This document shows, in pieces, positions 16,047-24,267 of a DNA stretch of 52,388 bases. The stretch's first letter is position 1; the number at the start of each line of letters is the position of its first letter. The DNA lies in NCBI GenBank assembly GCA_965212145.1, contig CBDBUY010000008.1, positions 1 through 52,388 on the forward strand. The letters run 5' to 3'. Source of the DNA: JAAEPI01 sp965212145. GTDB lineage: Bacteria > Bacteroidota > Bacteroidia > Cytophagales > Cyclobacteriaceae. The notes beneath the pieces are model-generated. The model did not search any database. It was given only the letters and a program-made list of their open reading frames with translations, and was not told the origin of the DNA. A program made the translations under genes and the position numbers.

Positions 16047-17060
16047 ATGTCTCTGGGCGTATTTGGAAATTTTCTTCTCGTAAGCGTTGGCTTTATCCTT
16101 CTGATCAAGGGTGCCGATTTTCTTGTGAACGGTGCTTCATCATTAGCCAAAAGATTTCATGTATCCGATATAGCCATCGGCCTGACGGTCGTTGCTATGG
16201 GCACTTCAGCCCCTGAATTGGTGGTAAATATTATCTCGGGTTCTAAAGACCTTGATGGGGTAATTTTTGGTAACATCATTGGTTCCAATATTTTCAACAT
16301 TTTCCTGATTTTGGGAATATCCTCGGTTATCTATCCATTAACCGTTCAGCGAAATGCGCTCTGGAAAGAAATCCCCTATTCGCTCTTCGTGGCAATGATG
16401 TTTTTTCTTTTGGTGAACGACCGGATGATACGAGGTGAAGATGTAGACTCACTCAGCTTTTTAGACGGTGTTGGGTTGATGGTTCTTTTTGCCATCTTCC
16501 TAATATACATTTTCATGAATTTGAAACGCCATCCAGAGGAGGCTGATGGAGAGGATATCATCATGTATAGCTCCATGAAAACAACCATTATGATCGTATT
16601 AGGAATAGCTGGATTGATTTTCGGTGGACAGATGATAGTTGAAAATGCGATCGTAATTGCTAGTGCATGGGGCATGGATGACAAACTGATTGGGCTAACC
16701 ATTATCGCGGCTGGAACTTCTTTGCCAGAACTTGCTACATCAGCCGTGGCGGCATTTCAGAAAAAATCAGACCTTGCAGTCGGTAACATTGTTGGTTCCA
16801 ATATTTTCAATTTGCTTTTAGTGCTAGGTACGACGGCCATGATTAATGGTACATTGAACTACGACTCGGTACTAAATGTCGACATGTACTTCATGATGGC
16901 CGGAATTCTGTTGTTATTCCTTTTCATGTTTACACTAAACAAATACAAGCTTGATCGAGCTGAGGGTTTTGTATACCTCTTATTCTTCGTTGCTTACATT
17001 TACTTCATAATTAGTAGAGAAAGTGCGCCATTGGAAACTGCAGCATCTCTTTCGAACTAA
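16047..17060 (+). CDS. Calcium/sodium antiporter (CaCA family, YrbG-like)
   Basis: The product has 337 aa and about 10 hydrophobic segments. It carries both alpha repeats of the Ca2+:cation antiporter family: the first with GTSAPELVVN and GNIIGSNIFNIFLILG, the second with GTSLPELATSAVAAFQ and GNIVGSNIFNLLLVLG. The inverted duplication and the Glu in each PEL motif are the ion-binding hallmarks. It sits in the inner membrane and exports Ca2+ in exchange for Na+ or H+. The Nqr complex in the same window could supply the sodium gradient. pgi follows after 12 nt. Confidence 0.93.
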   Translation: MSLGVFGNFLLVSVGFILLIKGADFLVNGASSLAKRFHVSDIAIGLTVVAMGTSAPELVVNIISGSKDLDGVIFGNIIGSNIFNIFLILGISSVIYPLTVQRNALWKEIPYSLFVAMMFFLLVNDRMIRGEDVDSLSFLDGVGLMVLFAIFLIYIFMNLKRHPEEADGEDIIMYSSMKTTIMIVLGIAGLIFGGQMIVENAIVIASAWGMDDKLIGLTIIAAGTSLPELATSAVAAFQKKSDLAVGNIVGSNIFNLLLVLGTTAMINGTLNYDSVLNVDMYFMMAGILLLFLFMFTLNKYKLDRAEGFVYLLFFVAYIYFIISRESAPLETAASLSN

Positions 17061-17072
17061 AAACGTCCAATC

Positions 17073-18629
17073 ATGCTACCAAAAAAAGACCCAACCGAAT
17101 TATCGGCCTGGAAAAATCTTCTTGATCACCATGGATCGCTAAAACACAAATCAATCCGTTCCCTTTTCGAATCGGATTCACGCAGGACCAAAGAGTTTTC
17201 AATCCATGGAGCAGGTCTTTTTCTGGACTATTCTAAAAACCTCGTGGATACAAAAGCCATGGAATTGCTTCAGCAACTAGCAAGAGAAAGCGGTTTGCAA
17301 GAGGGTATTTCATCCATGCAAGGAGGAGAAAGAATTAATGAAAGAGAAGGCCGGGCCGTACTCCATTATGCACTCAGGTCGAAGAAAGATCAAATAGATC
17401 TGGATGGTGAAAACGTGATGGATCTAGTGAATTCTGAATTGAAAAAACTAGAGAAAATTTCCTCCAGCATACATTCAGGTAAATGGACCGGTTACACAGG
17501 AAAACGCATCAAAAATGTGGTAAACATTGGGATTGGAGGCTCTGACCTTGGCCCTCAGATGGTTTGCAATGCACTAAGACCATATTGGTCTCAAGTCACT
17601 CCTTATTTTTTGTCGAACATTGATGCAGCTCAGTGGGAAGAAATATGTGAGGAAGTAGATGCTGAAGAAACCGTGTTCATCGTGGCATCCAAAACCTTCA
17701 CCACGGATGAAACAATGACCAACGCCAGAACGGCCAGAAGTTGGTTCGTGGATCAATTGGGTGAGGACGCATTGTCAAAGCACTTTTTTGCCGTCTCCAC
17801 CAACCTTGACGAGGTAAATAAATTCGGGATACCCAATGAAAACATTGTCGGTTTCTGGGACTGGGTTGGAGGCCGATTCTCTTTGTGGTCATCGATTGGT
17901 CTAAGTATAGCCTGCGCGGTGGGTTACAAAAAATTTGAGGAGCTTTTGGACGGTGCAGCCGACATGGACGAGCATTTTTTCAATACGCCATTTGAGTCCA
18001 ACCTTCCCGTGATCATGGCCTTGCTTACGATTTGGCAGGTCAATTTTTGTAAGCAGTCTACCCATGCCATCTTGCCATACGATCATCGTTTGAGAGATTT
18101 CCCAAGATTCCTGCAGCAGATGATCATGGAAAGCAATGGAAAGCAAACGGATCGAAATGGAAATCGGGTTAATTATGAAACTTGCCCGGTTTATTTTGGA
18201 GAACCAGGTACAAATGGCCAGCATGCCTTTTACCAGCTTTTACATCAAGGAACTGAAATCGTTCCTTCTGATTTCATCGCATGCATTAAGCCCGCTCATG
18301 AGCATGACGAGCACCACAAGAAACTATTGGCCAATTGTTTTGCCCAATCAGAAGCGCTGATGGATGGACATCCGAACCATGATTCATTCAGGAATTTTGA
18401 AGGCAATCGGCCATCAAACACGCTACTGATGGATGAACTTAGCCCAAAAAATTTGGGAGCACTGATTGCCCTTTACGAGCACCAGGTTTTTGTTCAGGGC
18501 GTCATTTGGAACATCTTCAGTTTTGACCAATGGGGCGTGGAGCTGGGGAAAGTATTGGCAAAAAAGATAGTCACTGGTGAGAAGAGCTCGAATCCATCAA
18601 CGGTCGAACTTTTATCCAAGCTAGATTGA
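17073..18629 (+). CDS. pgi: Glucose-6-phosphate isomerase
   Basis: The product has 518 aa, slightly shorter than the E. coli enzyme. The signatures are NIGIGGSDLGPQMV, DWVGGRFSLWSSIG (signature 1) and GVIWNIFSFDQWGVELGK (signature 2, with the catalytic Lys). The catalytic Glu is in MIMESNGK and the His in GTNGQHAFYQLLHQG. It interconverts glucose-6-phosphate and fructose-6-phosphate in the cytoplasm. With the phosphohexomutase upstream it links sugar-1-phosphates to glycolysis. Its 3' end overlaps the convergent RNA methyltransferase gene by 9 nt. Confidence 0.96.
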   Translation: MLPKKDPTELSAWKNLLDHHGSLKHKSIRSLFESDSRRTKEFSIHGAGLFLDYSKNLVDTKAMELLQQLARESGLQEGISSMQGGERINEREGRAVLHYALRSKKDQIDLDGENVMDLVNSELKKLEKISSSIHSGKWTGYTGKRIKNVVNIGIGGSDLGPQMVCNALRPYWSQVTPYFLSNIDAAQWEEICEEVDAEETVFIVASKTFTTDETMTNARTARSWFVDQLGEDALSKHFFAVSTNLDEVNKFGIPNENIVGFWDWVGGRFSLWSSIGLSIACAVGYKKFEELLDGAADMDEHFFNTPFESNLPVIMALLTIWQVNFCKQSTHAILPYDHRLRDFPRFLQQMIMESNGKQTDRNGNRVNYETCPVYFGEPGTNGQHAFYQLLHQGTEIVPSDFIACIKPAHEHDEHHKKLLANCFAQSEALMDGHPNHDSFRNFEGNRPSNTLLMDELSPKNLGALIALYEHQVFVQGVIWNIFSFDQWGVELGKVLAKKIVTGEKSSNPSTVELLSKLD

Positions 18630-19358
18630 CCCGACCAATTTTCCTGCAATTATTCCGGTAGCCACCCCAACATTCAAGGATTCGGCCTGTCCCTTACCTG
18701 ATATGGAAATCAGGCCATCAAGGTATGGCTTAATTTCATCCCTGATACCGTGAGATTCGCTTCCCATGACTACAATTTCAGAGGTGCTTGGCTTCCAGTC
18801 CAATATATTCGTTCCGTTCATGTCGGCACCTACTTTTGGTCTTTCCTCTGATTCCAGAAATTTGGGAAGGTCTGTGTAGATAACCTTGACCCTGACGAAA
18901 GAACCCATTGTTGCAGAAATCACTTTTGGATTGTGAAACTCCACCGTGTCCTCAGAACAAACAAGCTGATCAATTCCAAACCAGTCAAGCGTACGAATGA
19001 TGGTCCCTAGGTTACCAGGGTCATTGACCCCATCCAAGGCAAAAAGCACCCTTGAAGAATCCAGGTCACCTACAGAATATTCCTTGGTATGAGCAACAGC
19101 AAGTACTTTTTCGTTGGTTTTCAGACTAGATGTGTCCGTCAATACATTTTTTGAAATCACCTCAATATGATGGTCCTTGAATAGTGCCTCTTGTTCCTCC
19201 AAAAAATCCTTTGTGACGAGAATTGTCTCCACATCAAAATCTGACGACAAAAGCTCCAAAACATTTTTTGATCCTTCTACCAAAAAACGTTTTTCGCTGA
19301 CACGGTACTTCTTATTTTTGAGCGACCTAATGAATCTCAGCTCATTTTTAGAAATCAT
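18621..19358 (-). CDS. TrmH/SpoU family RNA 2'-O-methyltransferase
   Basis: The start is taken as ATG 19358 (MISKNELRF); a TTG two codons upstream is also possible. The product has 245 aa. An N-terminal substrate-binding domain (KKYRVSEKRFLVEGSKNVLE) precedes the SPOUT knot motifs: DGVNDPGNLGTIIRT (motif 1), VVMGSESHGI (motif 2) and ESLNVGVATGIIAG (motif 3). It uses S-adenosylmethionine to 2'-O-methylate ribose in rRNA or tRNA; the target is not known. Its 5' end overlaps the divergent tamL start by about 29 bp. A TAnnTTTG box (TACATTTG) lies only 3 nt before the ATG. Confidence 0.9.
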   Translation of the reverse strand: MISKNELRFIRSLKNKKYRVSEKRFLVEGSKNVLELLSSDFDVETILVTKDFLEEQEALFKDHHIEVISKNVLTDTSSLKTNEKVLAVAHTKEYSVGDLDSSRVLFALDGVNDPGNLGTIIRTLDWFGIDQLVCSEDTVEFHNPKVISATMGSFVRVKVIYTDLPKFLESEERPKVGADMNGTNILDWKPSTSEIVVMGSESHGIRDEIKPYLDGLISISGKGQAESLNVGVATGIIAGKLVGSI

Positions 19359-21786
19359 ACCCAAATGTACTGCTAGGCGGGTAAGTCAGCTCCTCTTACT
19401 ATCGATTCTCTTTAGTTCCTGTATTGGTACGAAGTATCTCGATAAAGGTGAGAAGATACTGAATAGCTATTCCATTGAGGGTGTGGGTCCAAATACACGC
19501 AGCGAAATGACTCCTTTATTGGAGCAAGTCCCCAACACGCGTTTCATGTACAGCAGTGGACCGGCTCATCAATTGTATATCTACAAATTTGGAGAAAATG
19601 TCTTTTATGATTCTGCCAAGGTTGCAGAAAAGAAAGAAGACATTGTAGAGAAGTTCGATAAGAAAATCGAGGAAACTGAAAAAGAAGCTAAAGAACAGAG
19701 GCTAGTGGCTCGTAAGCTCAGAAAGGTCGCCAAAAAAGATAAGACGCTACGAGAAGGTAACCTCCTGATGAGGTGGGGTGAACCTCTAAGTGTGTATGAT
19801 TCAGCAAAATCAGAGCAGACAATTGAGAGCATGAGCAATTACATGAAGTCTCTAGGGTACTATGCCAACAAGGTCTCCTACTCCACCGAAATCAAAGGAA
19901 AAGAGGGTGAAAAGATTAATGTCAAATACAATGTCACACCTGGTGAACCTTATGTCATAGACTCACTTCAGATGCACATTCCCGACTGGCGAGTCAAGGA
20001 GTTAATAACTTCGTTTAATGAAGGGCATCATCTTAGAAAAGGGCAGGTTCTTAAAACAATAAACATATCTGCAGAGCGAGATCGGATATATAATATCATG
20101 ATCAACAGTGGCTATTATGAATTCTCAAAAAGCCAGATTCATTTTGAAATAGATTCTGTAACACTAGGTTCCCCGAAAAGCTTAATTGTCAGACAAGTCA
20201 TCGCTAGCCCGGCGGATAGATATTACCATAAAAAGTACGTTGTGGACTCGGTTATTTTCGTGACGGATGCTGGGGGTAGCACCGCCAAAGGAATACCGAA
20301 CGAAGAATATAAAGACATCACTTATACCTACGGCAGATTCAAGTACTCATCCAAAATACTAAACTGGCACAATCAACTCTACCCAGGATTTGAGTACAAA
20401 AGAAATGTAGTGCTCGAAACACAGCGACAACTCTCCTACCTAGATAATTTTAAGTTTATTAATGTCAATTTCGACACTCTGGGATCAGAGTTCGTGGCAC
20501 ATATTTTCACGAGCCCTGCAGATCGATACCAAACCTCCACAGAAACAGGATTCAGTGTGACTCAGGGTCTACCGGGTCCGTTTGCTACGGTGAATCTCAA
20601 GAATAGGAACTTGTTTCATGGACTGGAGATAACAGAACTCAACACCTTTTTCAAATTGGAAGGTAACCCCGGGGTAACTACCCAAGAAGCAACCTACTCA
20701 TCAGTGCAGTATGGTACCGAGCTGTCAATCACATTTCCGCAGTTTCTATCACCTTTGGGACGATTCTATAAAAAACGAATTGCAAAATTCAATCCCAGAA
20801 CGCGTTTCGCACTGGCGTTTAATCGAGAAGATCGTTTGAATGAGTACAATCGGTCACAGTTGAATGCTACTACGAGCTATATCTGGAAAGTTCAGGATCA
20901 TGTAAGTTATACTCTGACTCCCATGATGATTGGTTACATAGATTCGCAAACCGAGCCTGCTTTTCAAGCCGTTCTTGACGAGCTATCCCAGACCAGTAAA
21001 TCTTTCGCCAGTACGTTTAACTCATCCTTCGTCAGTGCAGGATCTTTTACGCTGACAGTCAATGACAACTATGGAGTCACCCGAAATTCGAATTATTTCC
21101 AATTTTATACGGAAGTCGGGGGGCACTTACTTTCTCTATTTGGGCAGGATCCATTCGGTCCAGAGTTAGAATACTTCAAATACTCAAAGGTGAAATTTGA
21201 TATCCGTCGGATGCACCAGGTAAACCGAAGAACCTCCATTGCCATGAGACTTAATATTGGAGCTGCTCTGCCATATGGAGATAATGAAGCCCTTCCGTAC
21301 GAAAAATATTTCTTTGGCGGTGGTAGTAACAGTGTCAGGGCCTGGAAGCCACGACGACTTGGGCCAGGAGCATTTGGAATCATCGATGATAGTGGCAATG
21401 TTGATTACACTCGGGAGCAACCTGGTGATTTGTTTTTTGAAGCCAATGCTGAAATCAGACACAGATTGCCAAATAGCTTCGTCAATCTGGCCTTATTCAT
21501 GGATATGGGAAATATCTGGCTCTTGAGAAGCCAGACAGTCGATCCATCTCTTGATCCGGAAGGCGATGATGGTATTTTCAATGCCGAGACCTTCTTAAGT
21601 GAAATTGCTGTGGGTAGTGGCTTTGGATTGAGGTTTGACTTATCCATTTTGATATTCAGACTCGATCTCGGATGGAAACTTCTGGATCCTGCGCAACCCC
21701 CTGGCAAGCGCTGGGTAGGCGATGATATCTTTCCTAAACCATTGCGCAGTGTCAACTGGAATATTGGTATAGGCTATCCTTTCTAA
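19330..21786 (+). CDS. tamL: TamL-type outer-membrane assembly lipoprotein (BamA/Omp85 family)
   Basis: The start at ATG 19330 is the only ATG giving a short leader before the lipoprotein signal (LLLLSILFSSC, Cys31). The mature protein begins CIGTKYLDKGEKIL, the classic start of Bacteroidota TamL. The product has 818 aa. A Lys/Glu-rich helical segment (about 120-180) and POTRA-like domains precede a C-terminal Omp85 barrel with RIGF-region motifs such as YFFGGGSNSVRAWKPRRLGPG; it ends GIGYPF with the final aromatic. TamL with TamB inserts some outer-membrane proteins. tamB is not adjacent. The hemF start overlaps its stop by one base (TAATG). Confidence 0.9.
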   Translation: MNLSSFLEIIPKCTARRVSQLLLLSILFSSCIGTKYLDKGEKILNSYSIEGVGPNTRSEMTPLLEQVPNTRFMYSSGPAHQLYIYKFGENVFYDSAKVAEKKEDIVEKFDKKIEETEKEAKEQRLVARKLRKVAKKDKTLREGNLLMRWGEPLSVYDSAKSEQTIESMSNYMKSLGYYANKVSYSTEIKGKEGEKINVKYNVTPGEPYVIDSLQMHIPDWRVKELITSFNEGHHLRKGQVLKTINISAERDRIYNIMINSGYYEFSKSQIHFEIDSVTLGSPKSLIVRQVIASPADRYYHKKYVVDSVIFVTDAGGSTAKGIPNEEYKDITYTYGRFKYSSKILNWHNQLYPGFEYKRNVVLETQRQLSYLDNFKFINVNFDTLGSEFVAHIFTSPADRYQTSTETGFSVTQGLPGPFATVNLKNRNLFHGLEITELNTFFKLEGNPGVTTQEATYSSVQYGTELSITFPQFLSPLGRFYKKRIAKFNPRTRFALAFNREDRLNEYNRSQLNATTSYIWKVQDHVSYTLTPMMIGYIDSQTEPAFQAVLDELSQTSKSFASTFNSSFVSAGSFTLTVNDNYGVTRNSNYFQFYTEVGGHLLSLFGQDPFGPELEYFKYSKVKFDIRRMHQVNRRTSIAMRLNIGAALPYGDNEALPYEKYFFGGGSNSVRAWKPRRLGPGAFGIIDDSGNVDYTREQPGDLFFEANAEIRHRLPNSFVNLALFMDMGNIWLLRSQTVDPSLDPEGDDGIFNAETFLSEIAVGSGFGLRFDLSILIFRLDLGWKLLDPAQPPGKRWVGDDIFPKPLRSVNWNIGIGYPF

Positions 21787-22688
21787 TGCCTGATAAGAAA
21801 ACCATATCTTCATGGTTCAAGTCCCTGCAAGACGACATCTGTCAAGGATTAGAGCAGTTGGACGGACAAGCAAAATTTGAAGAAGATTTATGGACCCGGG
21901 AAGCCGGTGGAGGTGGTAGAACCCGTGTAATCTCAAACGGTGATCTAATCGAAAAAGGTGGGGTAAACTTTTCTGAAGTTCACGGCCCAACACCGCAGAA
22001 CATTTTGAAAGCGCTGAACCTCCCAGAGTCTGATTTCTTTGCGACCGGACTTTCGATCGTACTCCACCCTGAGAATCCCAACGTACCCATCATTCACATG
22101 AATGTTAGATATTTTGAAATGTCAACTGGGGATTACTGGTTCGGAGGGGGCATTGATCTGACTCCTCATTACGTGGATCAAACTTTAGCCGGGAAATTTC
22201 ACCGAAAACTCAAATCAGTGTGTGATGAGTTCTCAGCAGACCACTATTCTGAATTCAAGCAATGGGCGGATGATTATTTTTTCATCAAACATCGAAAGGA
22301 GACCAGAGGAATTGGAGGTATTTTCTTTGACAGATTAAAAGCGGATGGGACTTTCACCAAGGCAGATCGATGGGATTTTGTTAAAGCTGTCGGCGAAGCA
22401 TTCATCCCACTCTACACCGCACAGGCAGTAAAGACTAGAAGTTTACCTGTATCAGAACAGCAGAAGCAATGGCAAGGACTCAGACGAGGAAGATACGTGG
22501 AATTTAATCTGGTCTGGGACAAAGGCACCAAATTCGGATTAGACACAGACGGTCGCACGGAGAGCATATTAATGAGCCTGCCTCCTGTGGCAAACTGGGC
22601 GTACGATCATACTCCAGAGCCCAATAGCGAGGAATTGAAAACCGTCCAAAGTCTTAAGAAAGGAATCAACTGGATCGACCATGATTGA
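21786..22688 (+). CDS. hemF: Oxygen-dependent coproporphyrinogen-III oxidase
   Basis: The product has 300 aa, the family size. The signature region reads YWFGGGIDLTPHYV, and the central His residues (IIHMNVRYFE) and RGIGGIFFDRL are conserved. The ending SILMSLPPVANWAYDH is typical. The enzyme oxidatively decarboxylates coproporphyrinogen III to protoporphyrinogen IX with O2, a haem step, so the organism uses oxygen. Haem is also needed by the kynA product. It overlaps tamL by 1 nt and the PAP2 gene by 8 nt, forming a tight operon. Confidence 0.96.
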   Translation: MPDKKTISSWFKSLQDDICQGLEQLDGQAKFEEDLWTREAGGGGRTRVISNGDLIEKGGVNFSEVHGPTPQNILKALNLPESDFFATGLSIVLHPENPNVPIIHMNVRYFEMSTGDYWFGGGIDLTPHYVDQTLAGKFHRKLKSVCDEFSADHYSEFKQWADDYFFIKHRKETRGIGGIFFDRLKADGTFTKADRWDFVKAVGEAFIPLYTAQAVKTRSLPVSEQQKQWQGLRRGRYVEFNLVWDKGTKFGLDTDGRTESILMSLPPVANWAYDHTPEPNSEELKTVQSLKKGINWIDHD

Positions 22689-23235
22689 TCGATTGAAAGA
22701 ACTGGATGAGCAACTATTTCTGACTCTAAATGGTCTAGGACATCCACATTTGGACGGACTGATGCTTTTCCTTTCGGCCAAATTGGTCTGGATTCCTTTG
22801 TATCTGGCTTTGATATTCCTACTGTATAAAAATTACGGATTCAATTTTTGGAAACCCTTTGTACTTGTAATAGTTGCTGTTGCTTGTGCTGATCAATTCA
22901 CCTCCGGATTCATGAAGCCATTCTTTGAAAGGTTCAGACCGTGCAAAGATCCCGATCTTACAGGAATGGTTATTAATGTTGGAAGCTGCGGAGGAAAGTA
23001 CGGATTCGCTAGTAGCCATGCAGCAAATACATTTGCCCTGGCTGTGTTCTACTTATCCTTGACCAAAATTCGATGGTATTGGTTTTTGGTAGCCTGGGCT
23101 GCTCTTGTCAGCTACAGCAGGGTCTATTTGGGAGTTCACTTCCCTGGAGACATCTTAGTCGGTGGAGCCATCGGCGGGCTTATAGGTTGGGGATTTTCCA
23201 TTTTGGCAAAAAAATGGACCGCTAAAAGCAGCTAG
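22681..23235 (+). CDS. PAP2 superfamily membrane phosphatase
   Basis: The product has 184 aa and about five hydrophobic segments. The phosphatidic-acid-phosphatase motifs are KPFFERFRP (motif 1), ASSHAANTFALAV (motif 2, the SxH variant) and SYSRVYLGVHFPGD (motif 3). It sits in the inner membrane and probably dephosphorylates undecaprenyl pyrophosphate or a lipid phosphate. Its start overlaps hemF by 8 nt, and its end overlaps the convergent unknown gene by 4 nt. Confidence 0.92.
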   Translation: MIDRLKELDEQLFLTLNGLGHPHLDGLMLFLSAKLVWIPLYLALIFLLYKNYGFNFWKPFVLVIVAVACADQFTSGFMKPFFERFRPCKDPDLTGMVINVGSCGGKYGFASSHAANTFALAVFYLSLTKIRWYWFLVAWAALVSYSRVYLGVHFPGDILVGGAIGGLIGWGFSILAKKWTAKSS

Positions 23236-24116
23236 TATCTATAGAATTTTCCCTGAACTTCTTCTAAATCAAACTGAATGGTGTTTCTACCAATCACATG
23301 AACCGATTCTGAGTCAGTCTTAAGAATCAGTTCCATGGTTTCCGCGTCAAACCCGAATTCCCGCACTTCGTAGTGTTTGTTTCCGGCAAGGAAGAAAAAG
23401 ATTGATTTTCTCTTGACGTCATACCCAATTGTTCCAACAAACAGGCGGTGGTCTTTCGTGAGTTTAAACCTGACCAGCCCAACATCCAGAACTTCAAAAT
23501 TCATGACAGATGAACTGTCCTCGCTAATGTAGTTTCCTCGGAAGGCCTTGAACGCTGAAGTAATATTGTCTTCCGCATTACCATTGTTAAAAAGCCTGGC
23601 ATCTAGGAAGGCCACTTCGGCTAGTTTGCTTTTCAATTCGTCAGCATAATTCTCGGTTGAATCAAGCAATATTTCTGGTACCGAAACATGTAGAAAGCTT
23701 ACCTTACTTCCGACAACCCCATCTTTTTTCACTGAAATATCCTTCTCTCCAACAAAGCATTCCACTCTTATAATTTTACCTTTTACAAACCTCCCCTGAT
23801 CTGACGGAAGATCAATTATGGAAATCGCTCGAGGATTTAAGTCGTACAGATTGAGGGTTCGATTATGGTATTTCTTTTCTAGCACTTTATCAGGATGCTT
23901 AGCTGCAATGTTCTTGATGGTGACGGTTCCATCTTCGTTGGCCTGAAATCTATTTACCCACCAATGCTCATTTGTCGGATCAAAATAGTTAAATGTCATT
24001 TTTCTTTCAACCCATGAAAAGGCTGATTCGAAAGCAACTTGATCACTTGCATCTTGCCCAGCAACATGCAAGTTTTGAAACAAGAAGAAAATTATGAGCA
24101 GTTTGGAAATGTTCAT
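23232..24116 (-). CDS. Unknown secreted protein
   Basis: The product has 294 aa and I do not recognise the family. A signal peptide ends near residue 20 (FQNLHVAGQD). The rest is a mixed alpha/beta sequence with Asp, Lys and aromatic residues and two Cys only. Notable stretches are FNYFDPTNEHWWVNRF near residue 43 and the C-terminal strand-rich part ending EEVQGKFYRY. The start ATG is 151 bp from the divergent start at 24268, so it may share regulation with the five-gene cassette there. It is probably periplasmic. Confidence 0.65.
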   Translation of the reverse strand: MNISKLLIIFFLFQNLHVAGQDASDQVAFESAFSWVERKMTFNYFDPTNEHWWVNRFQANEDGTVTIKNIAAKHPDKVLEKKYHNRTLNLYDLNPRAISIIDLPSDQGRFVKGKIIRVECFVGEKDISVKKDGVVGSKVSFLHVSVPEILLDSTENYADELKSKLAEVAFLDARLFNNGNAEDNITSAFKAFRGNYISEDSSSVMNFEVLDVGLVRFKLTKDHRLFVGTIGYDVKRKSIFFFLAGNKHYEVREFGFDAETMELILKTDSESVHVIGRNTIQFDLEEVQGKFYRY

Positions 24117-24267
24117 TTTCTCTGAGGAAATTATCCTTTGCTAATAGTCACTTTTACTGAACTACCTATAAAAGGGTATTTGAGTTGAGATTATGCTCGA
24201 ATTTACTCAAACCACTTTCGATTTTTTTATATTCGAGATTCTAAGCCAAATAAAACCTACAAGTACC

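Noticed and set aside
19177..19329. Longer tamL frame reaching back into the TrmH-type gene
   Set aside because: It is antisense to conserved SPOUT coding sequence and would place many residues before the lipoprotein signal.
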